From an uncultured bacterium (GTDB lineage Bacteria > Myxococcota_A > Polyangia > Polyangiales > Houyiibacteriaceae), in assembly GCA_938024995.1 (NCBI GenBank), contig CALJDU010000020.1, forward strand, positions 1 to 64,000: a stretch of 64,000 nt of DNA, written 5' to 3'. The position numbers were made by a program, and so were the translations under genes. Positions 8,955 to 16,447 of the stretch are shown here, piece by piece (within the stretch, counting starts at the first letter, position 1; each line of letters opens with the position of its first letter). Below the pieces are notes generated by a model, which was not told the DNA's origin, did not search any database, and was given only the letters and a program-made list of their open reading frames with translations.

Positions 8955-9434
8955 ATGCAACGCATCTCCGCATCTCGATTCACCCGTGTCATCGGCTGCG
9001 CGCTCGTTGGCGCTTCGCTTCTCGTTGCTGGGCTTCTTGTTGCCGGGCTTGAGGCCGGCACCGCGAGCGCCTCAAGACCGCCGCGTGTGGCCGTCGTGTC
9101 CTATGAAGGGGACCGCGCAACCGTTCGCGGGGACCGGGTCGTCGTGAGGTACGAAAGCGGCATCGGAAACGTGCTGCTCGCGCGCCATGGATCATGGCCA
9201 TCCACTTTGACGATTCACTTCCGCCCACCGTTCCACGCTCGGCACGAGGCGTTCCACACGACCGGATTCTCGAGAGCGGAACTCGACGGACCTTCGCGTC
9301 CAAACCTCGGACGCCAGATCCCGCATCGTGTGCTCCGGAGCTCTGAGCGTCACGGGGTGTCCTACGCGCTCGACACCCGCAGAGTTACAGACGAGCGCAT
9401 CCACATCGGTTGGATCGACGCCTTTCGATTCTGA
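8955..9434 (+). CDS. Small secreted protein of unknown function
   Basis: A 159-residue protein with an Arg-containing N-terminus and a strongly hydrophobic stretch (ALVGASLLVAGLLVAGL) followed by ASA, consistent with a signal peptide or anchor. The rest is beta-rich and basic (RVAVVSYEGDRATVRGDRVV) with no motif I recognise. The gene sits alone between the repeat lipoprotein and the terminator of the convergent sterol operon. Confidence 0.55.
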   Translation: MQRISASRFTRVIGCALVGASLLVAGLLVAGLEAGTASASRPPRVAVVSYEGDRATVRGDRVVVRYESGIGNVLLARHGSWPSTLTIHFRPPFHARHEAFHTTGFSRAELDGPSRPNLGRQIPHRVLRSSERHGVSYALDTRRVTDERIHIGWIDAFRF

Positions 9435-9484
9435 CGGATCGTCGTGTCTCGTTCGTCGTCTTTGCGCGGCTTCGCGACGGAACG

Positions 9485-9510
9485 AAAAAGGCCCCGCGTG
9501 AGCGAGGCCT
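9485..9510 (-). terminator. Intrinsic terminator of the sterol operon
   Basis: Read on the minus strand, AGGCCTCGC pairs with GCGGGGCCT (9 bp, one T-G wobble) around the loop TCAC, followed directly by a TTTTT run. It lies 22 bp past the methyltransferase stop, the right place to end the six-gene transcript. Confidence 0.8.
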
Positions 9511-9531
9511 CTTCGCGAATCACCGATCAGC

Positions 9532-10518
9532 TCAGTTCGGCTGAACCTTGCGCGCCATGAAGAAGTACATCGGCGTGAAGAGCTCCTGCTGACCGCCCGC
9601 GACGAGCGCATCGGCGCCCGCGTTCAGGAAGTCGGAGACCTGCGTCGTGCCCTTGGGCGCGAGGCGGAGCTTCTCCATGATCTTGGTCGCGTTGTTCGTG
9701 ACCACGCGGCCGATCGGGGTGCGCGGGAACGACTTGAGGGTCCGGTCGCGTCCCGTCAGCGCCTCGAACCACGGCACCTCAGAGGTGGGCGCGAGGTCTT
9801 GCGTGCGGATGACCTCAAGACCGGCTTCCTTGAGCCACTCGTCGATCTGCCAGGTGTAGGCGATGTCGGGGAGGCCGTTGCCTTCCTCGATGTCCTTTTT
9901 GATCTGCTGGTGACGCGCGTTGTTCTCGTCGTAGCGATCGGTCAGGCACCACTCATACCCGCCGAAGACGGCGCCCGGCTTGAGCGTCCGCGCGATCTCG
10001 CGGAAGAGGCCGACGCGGTCGGGCGCGTGGCAGCTGGCCTCGATGGTGTACGCCGCGTCGAAGGTCTCGTCCTGGTGCGGGAGCTCCATGAAGTCCGACT
10101 TCACGAATGAGCAGAGATCGCCCATCCGCTCGGTGCGGGTGTGCTTCCAGCCACGCTCGATTTGGTACGCGTTGTTGTTGATGCCGACGATCTCCGCGCC
10201 GCTCACCCGCGCGATCTCGCGCATCGGTCCACCCACGCCGCAGCCGAGGTCGACGACCTTCATGCCGCTGTGGAGCTTGAGCGCGTCCGCGAGGAAGTGC
10301 TCGTGGCGGGCGATGGCGTCGCTGAGCTTCTCTCCGTGGCGACGGGTCGCGAAGTGGAAGGACTTGCCCCAGCCGAACTCGTAGAAGTCGGTGGAGAGGT
10401 CGTAGTACTGGTTGACCAGTTCCGCGTAGCGCGTGGTTCGCGCCGTGACCTCGCCGGCGTGCAGCCCGCGGTAGGTCTCGACCGTGCTCTTGAATTCGTC
10501 TTTGGAAACGCCGCTCAT
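9532..10518 (-). CDS. Sterol C-24 methyltransferase
   Basis: A 328-residue SAM-dependent enzyme predicted to methylate C-24 of the sterol side chain. All ERG6/SMT regions are present: YEFGWGKSFHF (46-56), the SAM motif VVDLGCGVGGPMREI (88-102), GINNNAYQIERG (112-123), EASCHAPDR (160-168), YEWCLTDRYDENN (188-200) and a conserved GNGLPDI. This combination is specific to sterol methyltransferases rather than small-molecule methylases. The start is the ATG at 10518, overlapping the cyclase stop by 4 bp (ATGA) with no strong Shine-Dalgarno, so translation is probably coupled. A longer open frame upstream, antisense to nothing but overlapping the cyclase gene, is rejected. It is the last gene of the sterol operon. 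One versus two methyl transfers cannot be predicted. Confidence 0.95.
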   Translation of the reverse strand: MSGVSKDEFKSTVETYRGLHAGEVTARTTRYAELVNQYYDLSTDFYEFGWGKSFHFATRRHGEKLSDAIARHEHFLADALKLHSGMKVVDLGCGVGGPMREIARVSGAEIVGINNNAYQIERGWKHTRTERMGDLCSFVKSDFMELPHQDETFDAAYTIEASCHAPDRVGLFREIARTLKPGAVFGGYEWCLTDRYDENNARHQQIKKDIEEGNGLPDIAYTWQIDEWLKEAGLEVIRTQDLAPTSEVPWFEALTGRDRTLKSFPRTPIGRVVTNNATKIMEKLRLAPKGTTQVSDFLNAGADALVAGGQQELFTPMYFFMARKVQPN

Positions 10519-12584
10519 CGTTCTGTCCGTTCTCGATCTGTACTGTCTTGAAGCCGAGTGCGCGCCACGCTGAGCGCCCAGACGGGGAAGTAGCGCCGGT
10601 AAAGGCGGTAGTCGAGCAGGGCGGTGTGGAAAAACACGCCGACCATCTCCTGCTTGGGCCAGTCGCCATCGGCCTCTTGCATCGCGGCCAAGGTGTCCGC
10701 CGCGTGCGCGATCTTCGTCTCGTTCGCTCCGCTCCAACACATCCCGAGCAAGGCCCAGGCGGTCTGGGTCGCGTGCGAAGCGGCGGTTCGGTACTCGCCG
10801 TCCAGACACACTTCCCAGTGTTCTCCAAAGCCGCCGTCGGCGCGCTGCACGCGCTCGAACCAGCGCGCGGACTTTTGGATCGCGGGGTGACTCTGAGGGA
10901 GACCCGCCGCGCGCAATCCGCGCACGCCGAACATGGTCCCGTAGATGTAGGCGATGCCCCAGGCTCCGTCCCAGGTGCCGTCCTCGTTTTGCTCGCGAAG
11001 GAGCCAGTCGCGCGCCTTCGCGATCGCGACGTCGACCCGCGCCCGCAATCCGCTCGTCATCGCGTGTCCGCACCGCTCGCGGGCTTCCGCCAGAGACACC
11101 AAGCACGAGGCGCCGCACTCGATGTAGGACAGCTCGGTCATGGAGTCGCCGAACATCTCGGCGGGGTTGAGCCACTCGAGCGAGAAGCGAGACTTGCGCG
11201 CTTCGTAGCTGCCGAAGCCGCCGTCGTGGTTTTGGCACTGAAGCAAGAACTCGGCGCCCGAGACGATCGACTCGACATCGAGGAGCTCGCCGCGCTTCTT
11301 CTCTTGTTCTTCCGACGCGATGAAGCCGCTGATCGCTTCCGCGGTGCAGTCGCTCACGGGCCAGCCGTGCCACACGCCCGCGAAACAAAAGCCGCCCTTG
11401 GGATCGACACGGTACGCCTCGCGGAACCCAGGAAACGACTCCTTGATCTGTTGCGTCTTGAGCCAGCTCGCACCGCGCGCGAGCGGCGCCGCGACATCGG
11501 TATGCGGCGCTGCAGCGGAGAGCGTCTGCAACACAAAGGACGTGTCCCAGGTCGCGCTCCTCGCGCCGGTGACGCGGAAGCCCTCGTCATCGTCTTCCCA
11601 GAACCAACCCTCAAGCTGCTCGACCGCGCGAAGGAGATCGGGATCGCTCTTGTCGTCGATCGCGAGCGTCAGAATGTTGAGCAGTCCGTTCACCGGCGAG
11701 ATGCAGGTGTGGTCGGTCGTGCGCAGCTCCCAGCGGATCCGCTCCTTGAGCTGAACGAGCATCTTGTCGCGGAGCGCTTTCGCGGCGGTGTGGACGACCG
11801 GCAGCTCTCGCGCGGCTTCAAACGCGCCACACGCGAAGTAGAGCGCGCGTAAGGTCTTGGTCGGGGCGGCGAAGAGGTCGCCATCGCGGAGGTTTAAGCG
11901 TTGCTCACGCCAACGGATCTCGCTGTACTCACGGCCTGGGTAGAGCTCCTCGCGGAGCGCGTCCGTGAGCGGAGTGCGCGGCGCTTGAAACCGGCGACCG
12001 TAAAGAGACGCGATGCCCATGTAGATGAGCCGCGTGTGGCAGTAGTAGTTCGCGGGGTGCAGCGGGACCTTCTCGGGGATGACCCACGCTTCCGGTTGAA
12101 CCGGCGCGACGCCTTCCCAGCCGTAGAGGTTCATCAGCGAGAGCCACATCTTGCCCCAGCTCGGGATCGATAGCGCGCCGCCTTCTTGTTCGCTGATGAA
12201 GGCACGCGCACGCGCGATCAGGCGATCGTCGCTGTCTTTGCCGAGCACGCGACACGCGACGTACACGAGCGCGGTCACGAAGAGGTAGGGCGGGCTGTGC
12301 TCGTGCAAGCCCCAGGTTCCGTCTGGGAGCTGCGTGTCTTCGAAGTGCAGGAAGATCCGCTCGCGTCGCTTATCGCTGATCGGAAGGTCCGCGATGTGCG
12401 CGGCGAGGACGTACTGCGCCGCGAGCATCGGGCACCAGACGACCTCGCCCTCCCACTCGCCGTCCTCGAGCTGAAGCGACTCCAGCTTGCCGACCCCGCG
12501 CCGGATCGCGCGGACTAACGCGGTATCGAGATCTTGGTCGAGCACGCGGGTGTGCGGTGACGCGGGGCGAATCTGCGGCTGCAT
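10515..12584 (-). CDS. Oxidosqualene cyclase (lanosterol/cycloartenol synthase type)
   Basis: A 689-residue terpene cyclase that folds (3S)-2,3-oxidosqualene into a tetracyclic sterol precursor. The catalytic motif is VSDCTAE (D412), the oxidosqualene form; squalene-hopene cyclases carry DXDDTA instead. QW-type repeats recur (QLPDGTWG, QNHDGGFG, QNEDGTWD, QRADGGFG), and the C-terminal GVFFHTALLDYRLYRRYFP matches eukaryotic cyclases. Product-determining sites look mixed: H406 corresponds to His477 of plant cycloartenol synthase, V410 to the lanosterol-type valine, and the Tyr410/Thr381 site aligns to Gly340 without gaps. Product identity is therefore open. A GGAG lies 5 bp before the ATG, within the 9-bp gap after the CYP51 stop. 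Confidence 0.95.
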   Translation of the reverse strand: MQPQIRPASPHTRVLDQDLDTALVRAIRRGVGKLESLQLEDGEWEGEVVWCPMLAAQYVLAAHIADLPISDKRRERIFLHFEDTQLPDGTWGLHEHSPPYLFVTALVYVACRVLGKDSDDRLIARARAFISEQEGGALSIPSWGKMWLSLMNLYGWEGVAPVQPEAWVIPEKVPLHPANYYCHTRLIYMGIASLYGRRFQAPRTPLTDALREELYPGREYSEIRWREQRLNLRDGDLFAAPTKTLRALYFACGAFEAARELPVVHTAAKALRDKMLVQLKERIRWELRTTDHTCISPVNGLLNILTLAIDDKSDPDLLRAVEQLEGWFWEDDDEGFRVTGARSATWDTSFVLQTLSAAAPHTDVAAPLARGASWLKTQQIKESFPGFREAYRVDPKGGFCFAGVWHGWPVSDCTAEAISGFIASEEQEKKRGELLDVESIVSGAEFLLQCQNHDGGFGSYEARKSRFSLEWLNPAEMFGDSMTELSYIECGASCLVSLAEARERCGHAMTSGLRARVDVAIAKARDWLLREQNEDGTWDGAWGIAYIYGTMFGVRGLRAAGLPQSHPAIQKSARWFERVQRADGGFGEHWEVCLDGEYRTAASHATQTAWALLGMCWSGANETKIAHAADTLAAMQEADGDWPKQEMVGVFFHTALLDYRLYRRYFPVWALSVARTRLQDSTDRERTER

Positions 12585-12593
12585 CGTGTCTCC

Positions 12594-13991
12594 CTACTTG
12601 CGCGTGTAGCGAACGCGGCAGGGCTGCTGCGGACCGGTGACCCAGTTGCCGTAGTCGGGCGCGGGGGCGGGGCTCGCGAGCTCGAAGTCAAAGCGCTTCA
12701 GGAAGGTGGACCAGATCGCCTTGAGCTGCAGGTAGGCGAAGCCCATCCCGACGCAGCGATGCTTGCCGCCGCCGAAACCGATGAGCGTGAGGTTGGCCTT
12801 GGTGTGCTCTTCGCGCGGCTTGGCGAAGCGGTCCGGGTCAAAGCGATGGGGATCCTTGAACACCGTCGGGAGGCGATGGCTGAGCGCGGGCGCGACCATC
12901 GCCATCTTGCCCTCGGGGACCACGAAGCCGTCGAACTCGAAGGGCTTCATGACCTTGCGGACCAACATGATGAGCGGCGGGTGCATGCGCTCGCACTCCA
13001 TGACCACGCGGTGCAAGCGATCGCTCGCCTTGAGCGACGCGAGCGACATCGGCGTCGTGAAGTCGGGGCCCTCGCCGTAGAGCGAGTCGAGCTCGTCGTG
13101 AAGCGCGGGGAGGTGATGCTTGTGCTGGAGCAGCTCGACGCCGACCCAGGCCGCGAGCGTGGCGCTGGTGTGCTGACCGCCGAAGAGAACCGTGAGCAAG
13201 ATGCCCGAGATCTCGTCATCAGTGAGACCGCGTCCGCTCTTGTACTTGGCCTCCATCAGCGTCTGCATGAAGTCGTCTTCGACGCGACCTGACTTACGAC
13301 GATCGGCGAGGATGCCGCCGATCAGCTTCACGACCTTCTTGCGAGCGCGGTCGCGCTTGATGTGACTCGGGGTCGGCAGCTTCGGAGCGAAGAAGCCGAT
13401 CGTGTTAATGCCGAGCTGAAGGTCGTGATAGAGGTCCGCGAATCCGTCGTAGAAGCTCTCGCGGATCTCGCGTCCGAGGAGACAGCGCGCGGCGACGTTG
13501 ACCGTGATGTCGTTGGTCGCGCGCGCGAGATCGATCTCGCCTTGGTCGCCCCACTCGTCGGTGTAGGCGATGATCTCTTCTTGCATCAGCTCGACATACT
13601 TGCGCAGCCGTCCGGTCCCGAGCGCGGGCAGCAAGAACTTGAGCTGCTCGTCCATGATCGAGCGCGGCGCGTCGTAGGCGACGCCCTTACCGAAGATCGG
13701 GATCGTGAACTGGTAGACGTCTTTCGCGCTGAGGTGATCCTCGGCGGCGCGGAAGTAGGCGTCGTGCGCCTCGGGTCCGGCGAAGAGGACGAAGTCCGCG
13801 CCCGCCATCTTGAAGCCGAAGACGTCGCCGTGCTTCTTCCAGCCGCGCTCGAGCACGTCGAGCGGGTTGGTCTGGAATCCGAGGGCCTGACCAAGGAAAG
13901 GAACGCCGCCGCCGAGCTGCGGGATCGGGCGGACGTGGGCGCGCTTGACGGGCTCGGGCTTGTTGGTGCGCTTGGTCGAGGTTTGCTGCAT
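12594..13991 (-). CDS. Cytochrome P450, CYP51-like sterol 14alpha-demethylase
   Basis: A 465-residue P450 from the ATG at 13991; an in-frame GTG at 14018 would add nine residues and overlap the HMG-CoA reductase gene. The CYP51 B' signature is seen (FTIPIFGKGVAYDAP with a downstream EQ), the oxygen-activating I-helix reads LFGGQHTSATLAAW, the K-helix has ECERMHPP, and the heme loop is FGGGKHRCVG with a FAYLQLKAIW helix after it. GQHTS and FAYxQxK are CYP51 marks. It removes the 14alpha-methyl of lanosterol-type sterols using O2 and external reductases not seen here. No N-terminal membrane helix is visible, so it is probably soluble, like other bacterial CYP51s. Confidence 0.93.
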   Translation of the reverse strand: MQQTSTKRTNKPEPVKRAHVRPIPQLGGGVPFLGQALGFQTNPLDVLERGWKKHGDVFGFKMAGADFVLFAGPEAHDAYFRAAEDHLSAKDVYQFTIPIFGKGVAYDAPRSIMDEQLKFLLPALGTGRLRKYVELMQEEIIAYTDEWGDQGEIDLARATNDITVNVAARCLLGREIRESFYDGFADLYHDLQLGINTIGFFAPKLPTPSHIKRDRARKKVVKLIGGILADRRKSGRVEDDFMQTLMEAKYKSGRGLTDDEISGILLTVLFGGQHTSATLAAWVGVELLQHKHHLPALHDELDSLYGEGPDFTTPMSLASLKASDRLHRVVMECERMHPPLIMLVRKVMKPFEFDGFVVPEGKMAMVAPALSHRLPTVFKDPHRFDPDRFAKPREEHTKANLTLIGFGGGKHRCVGMGFAYLQLKAIWSTFLKRFDFELASPAPAPDYGNWVTGPQQPCRVRYTRK

Positions 13992-13999
13992 CGATTGCA

Positions 14000-15310
14000 C
14001 TAGACTGCCTTTCGCCACTGCGCCAGTAGCTCGCGCGCGACGTCGAGCTTGATCTCGCCCATCGCGACCAACTGGTCCGCGACGCGCTGCGTCTCTTCGT
14101 CGGTCGCGCCAGCGGCCAAGGCCACGCTCCGAGCGTGCAGCGTCATGTGTCCGCGCTGAATGCCTTCGGTCGAGAGCGCACGAAGCGCGCCCAGGTTCTG
14201 GGCCAAGCCGACCGCCGCCATCACCATGGAGAGCTCCGCGGCGGTGCCCACATCGATCAGCTTTCGCATGACCTGAAGCGTCGGGTGAACGCGGGTCGAT
14301 CCGCCCACGACGCCGACCGCCATGGGGAGCTCGATCTTGCCGCAGAGGTAACCGCCCTCACGCCACCACTCGGTGAGCGAGGTGTAGCGACCGCTGCGCG
14401 CCGCGAAGGCGTGAGCCCCCGCTTCGACGCCGCGCCAGTCGTTGCCGGTCGCGATCGCGACGGCGTCGACACCGTTCATGACGCCCTTGTTGTGGGTGGC
14501 CGCGCGGTAGGGGTCGACCGCGGCGAAGCGATAAGCCTGCACGATGCCCTCGGCGACGACATCGCCGGCGAAGCCTTTGCTCGCGAGGTGAATCTCAGGG
14601 ATGCGGCAGAAGGCGCGCGCGCAGCGACGATCCGCGAGGTTGCTCAGGATGCGCAGGTTCACCTTGCCGCCGGTGAGCTCTTCGACGAGCGGCGCGATGC
14701 CCTCGGCCATGCCGTTGATCGCGTTGGCGCCCATCGCGTCCGCGCAGTCCACCAAGATGTGGAGCACGATCATTTCGTAGGGCTGATCGAAGCGGCGCAC
14801 CTCGATGCTCCGAGCGCCACCGCCGCGGCGCTTCATGTTCGGCGCGACCAGGTTGGCGTGCTTGAGGATCCGCTCCTGGTTCTCCATGAGCGCCTTCTCC
14901 GCGGCGAGCGCGTCGGGCGATCCCAAGATCTGGAGCTGACCGATCATCAGCGAGTCGTCGGCCTCTGCGCGGAAGCCGCCGCCCTTGCGCACGGTGCGCG
15001 CCATGTTGCTGACCGCGGCGACCACCGAGGGCTCTTCGATGACCATCGGGACCACGTAGTCCTTGTCGTTGATCATGAAGTTGAGCCCGAGACCGATCGG
15101 CATTCCAAAAACGCCGACACAGTTCTCGACCATCTTGTCTCCGCGCGAAACGTCGAGGGAGCCGCCGTCCTTGAGGACCGCGAGATCGGTCTCGGTGAGA
15201 CCGAAGCGCTTGGCGAGCTCGTCGTGGCGAGAGGCAACGTCGAGGCGGTAGAAACCGGGGATACGCGAGCTGATTGAATCGTGTTCCATGTTTTCTCGTT
15301 CTGTCGTCAT
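14000..15310 (-). CDS. Hydroxymethylglutaryl-CoA reductase, class II
   Basis: A 436-residue enzyme converting HMG-CoA to mevalonate. Visible are ENCVGVFGMPIGLGLNF, the catalytic glutamate in VIEEPSVVAA, DAMGANAIN, the lysine in THNKGVMNG, and the catalytic histidine in GHMTLHARS. The lack of a membrane domain and the THNKGVMNGVDAV form place it with class II (bacterial) enzymes. The start is ATG 15310 or ATG 15289. It lies 7 bp after the SDR gene. Its place in this operon points to precursor supply through the mevalonate route; other mevalonate genes are not in the window. Confidence 0.93.
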   Translation of the reverse strand: MTTERENMEHDSISSRIPGFYRLDVASRHDELAKRFGLTETDLAVLKDGGSLDVSRGDKMVENCVGVFGMPIGLGLNFMINDKDYVVPMVIEEPSVVAAVSNMARTVRKGGGFRAEADDSLMIGQLQILGSPDALAAEKALMENQERILKHANLVAPNMKRRGGGARSIEVRRFDQPYEMIVLHILVDCADAMGANAINGMAEGIAPLVEELTGGKVNLRILSNLADRRCARAFCRIPEIHLASKGFAGDVVAEGIVQAYRFAAVDPYRAATHNKGVMNGVDAVAIATGNDWRGVEAGAHAFAARSGRYTSLTEWWREGGYLCGKIELPMAVGVVGGSTRVHPTLQVMRKLIDVGTAAELSMVMAAVGLAQNLGALRALSTEGIQRGHMTLHARSVALAAGATDEETQRVADQLVAMGEIKLDVARELLAQWRKAV

Positions 15311-15317
15311 GATCGGC

Positions 15318-16415
15318 TCAGGCCGTGACCTGGATGTTGCTCTGGTGGGACGATTTGGTGTCGGCGTCCGTCACGGGCCGCGGCGGCTTGGCGGCTGGGT
15401 TCTTGATGGCGCCGCGTTCCCAGTGGAATCGGTAGGCTTGCTCGAACGCGGCGCGAGGTGACGTCGGGACGAAGCCGAGCTCTTCGCGGGCCTTGGTGTT
15501 GTCGGCGCGCTTGCCCATCTGAAGGCGACGAATCGCGCCCGGCGTGAGCCGCTGGGGGAACTTCGGGTGGAAGCGCGTGAGGTACGCGCTGGCGACCTCG
15601 GCGAACGCGAGCATGACCGGAGCGGGCAGGCGCATCTTCGGCTTCTCGACGCCGGTCATCTCGTGCCAGATGTCGACGATCTCGTCGAGCGTGAGGAACT
15701 GGGAGCTGATGATGTACTTCTGGCCAGAGCGCCCGCGCTCCATCGCGCGGATGTGCCCGTCGACGATGTCGTCGGCGGCGACGAACTCGAAGCCGCCGGG
15801 CACGTAAGCGCGGAGCTTCTTGTTGGCGTAGTCGCAGAGCGTGCGGCCCATGCGTGAGGGGAAGTAGTCGTGCCCGCCGACGACCGCGCACGACGTCACG
15901 ATCATGACGTCTTGTCCGTCCGCGTGAGCGGCGAGGACCTCGTGCTCCTGGAGCACCTTGCTGCGCTCGTACGGCATCGAGCGGTCGTACGGGAAGAAGC
16001 GAAGCTCTTCGCCAGCGGGCGCGCTCGGGTTCTCGAGGTCGTAACCCACCGCGCTGAATGAGCCGGTGACGATCGTGCGCTCGACGCCCGCTTCCTTCGC
16101 GGCCTTGAGCAGGTACTTCGTCCCGAGCACGTTCGTCTCGAAGAGCTCGCGTCGAAGCTTGGCGTCACCGTTGATGGTGCTGACCATCGAGGCGATGTGA
16201 AAAATCTTCTTCACACCGTCGACCGCGGGCTTGAGCGTGTGCTCTTTGCGGAGGTCGCCGTAGACGACGTCGACGCCCTTGAGGCCTGTGACGGCTTCGG
16301 CCGTCTCGCCCTCGCGGAGCAAGACGCGGACGCGCTTACCTTCACAGGCGAGTCGGTGAAGCAAGTTGGCGCCGACGTGGCCGGCCGCCCCGGTGATCAA
16401 GATCAAGTCTTCCAT
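15318..16415 (-). CDS. NAD(P)-dependent extended SDR, 3beta-HSD/sterol C4-decarboxylase-like
   Basis: A 365-residue extended short-chain dehydrogenase. The Rossmann motif is TGAAGHVGANL (8-18) and the catalytic tyrosine-lysine is in MPYERSK (near 168-174), with a serine in TGSFSAVGY. It resembles the 3beta-hydroxysteroid dehydrogenase/NSDHL/ERG26 group and also hopanoid-linked epimerases (HpnA). In this operon the likely job is oxidation at C-3 of a 4-methyl sterol acid or 3-ketone reduction, similar to the bacterial SdmB step. The usual Rieske partner (SdmA) was not found, so C-4 demethylation is only a possibility. Three overlapping AGGAA-type ribosome sites precede the ATG (16416-16435). 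Confidence 0.85.
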   Translation of the reverse strand: MEDLILITGAAGHVGANLLHRLACEGKRVRVLLREGETAEAVTGLKGVDVVYGDLRKEHTLKPAVDGVKKIFHIASMVSTINGDAKLRRELFETNVLGTKYLLKAAKEAGVERTIVTGSFSAVGYDLENPSAPAGEELRFFPYDRSMPYERSKVLQEHEVLAAHADGQDVMIVTSCAVVGGHDYFPSRMGRTLCDYANKKLRAYVPGGFEFVAADDIVDGHIRAMERGRSGQKYIISSQFLTLDEIVDIWHEMTGVEKPKMRLPAPVMLAFAEVASAYLTRFHPKFPQRLTPGAIRRLQMGKRADNTKAREELGFVPTSPRAAFEQAYRFHWERGAIKNPAAKPPRPVTDADTKSSHQSNIQVTA

Positions 16416-16447
16416 GTTCCTGTTTCCTGTTCCTGTACCGGGCTGAC

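Noticed and set aside
10519..11388. Open frame extending the sterol methyltransferase upstream to 618 residues
   Set aside because: The extra part overlaps the cyclase gene in another frame, has Arg-rich shadow composition, and the SMT family N-terminus matches the ATG at 10518.
10515..12584. Squalene-hopene cyclase as the identity of the cyclase
   Set aside because: The active-site motif is VSDCTAE, not DXDDTA, and the C-terminus matches oxidosqualene cyclases; CYP51 and SMT neighbours agree.
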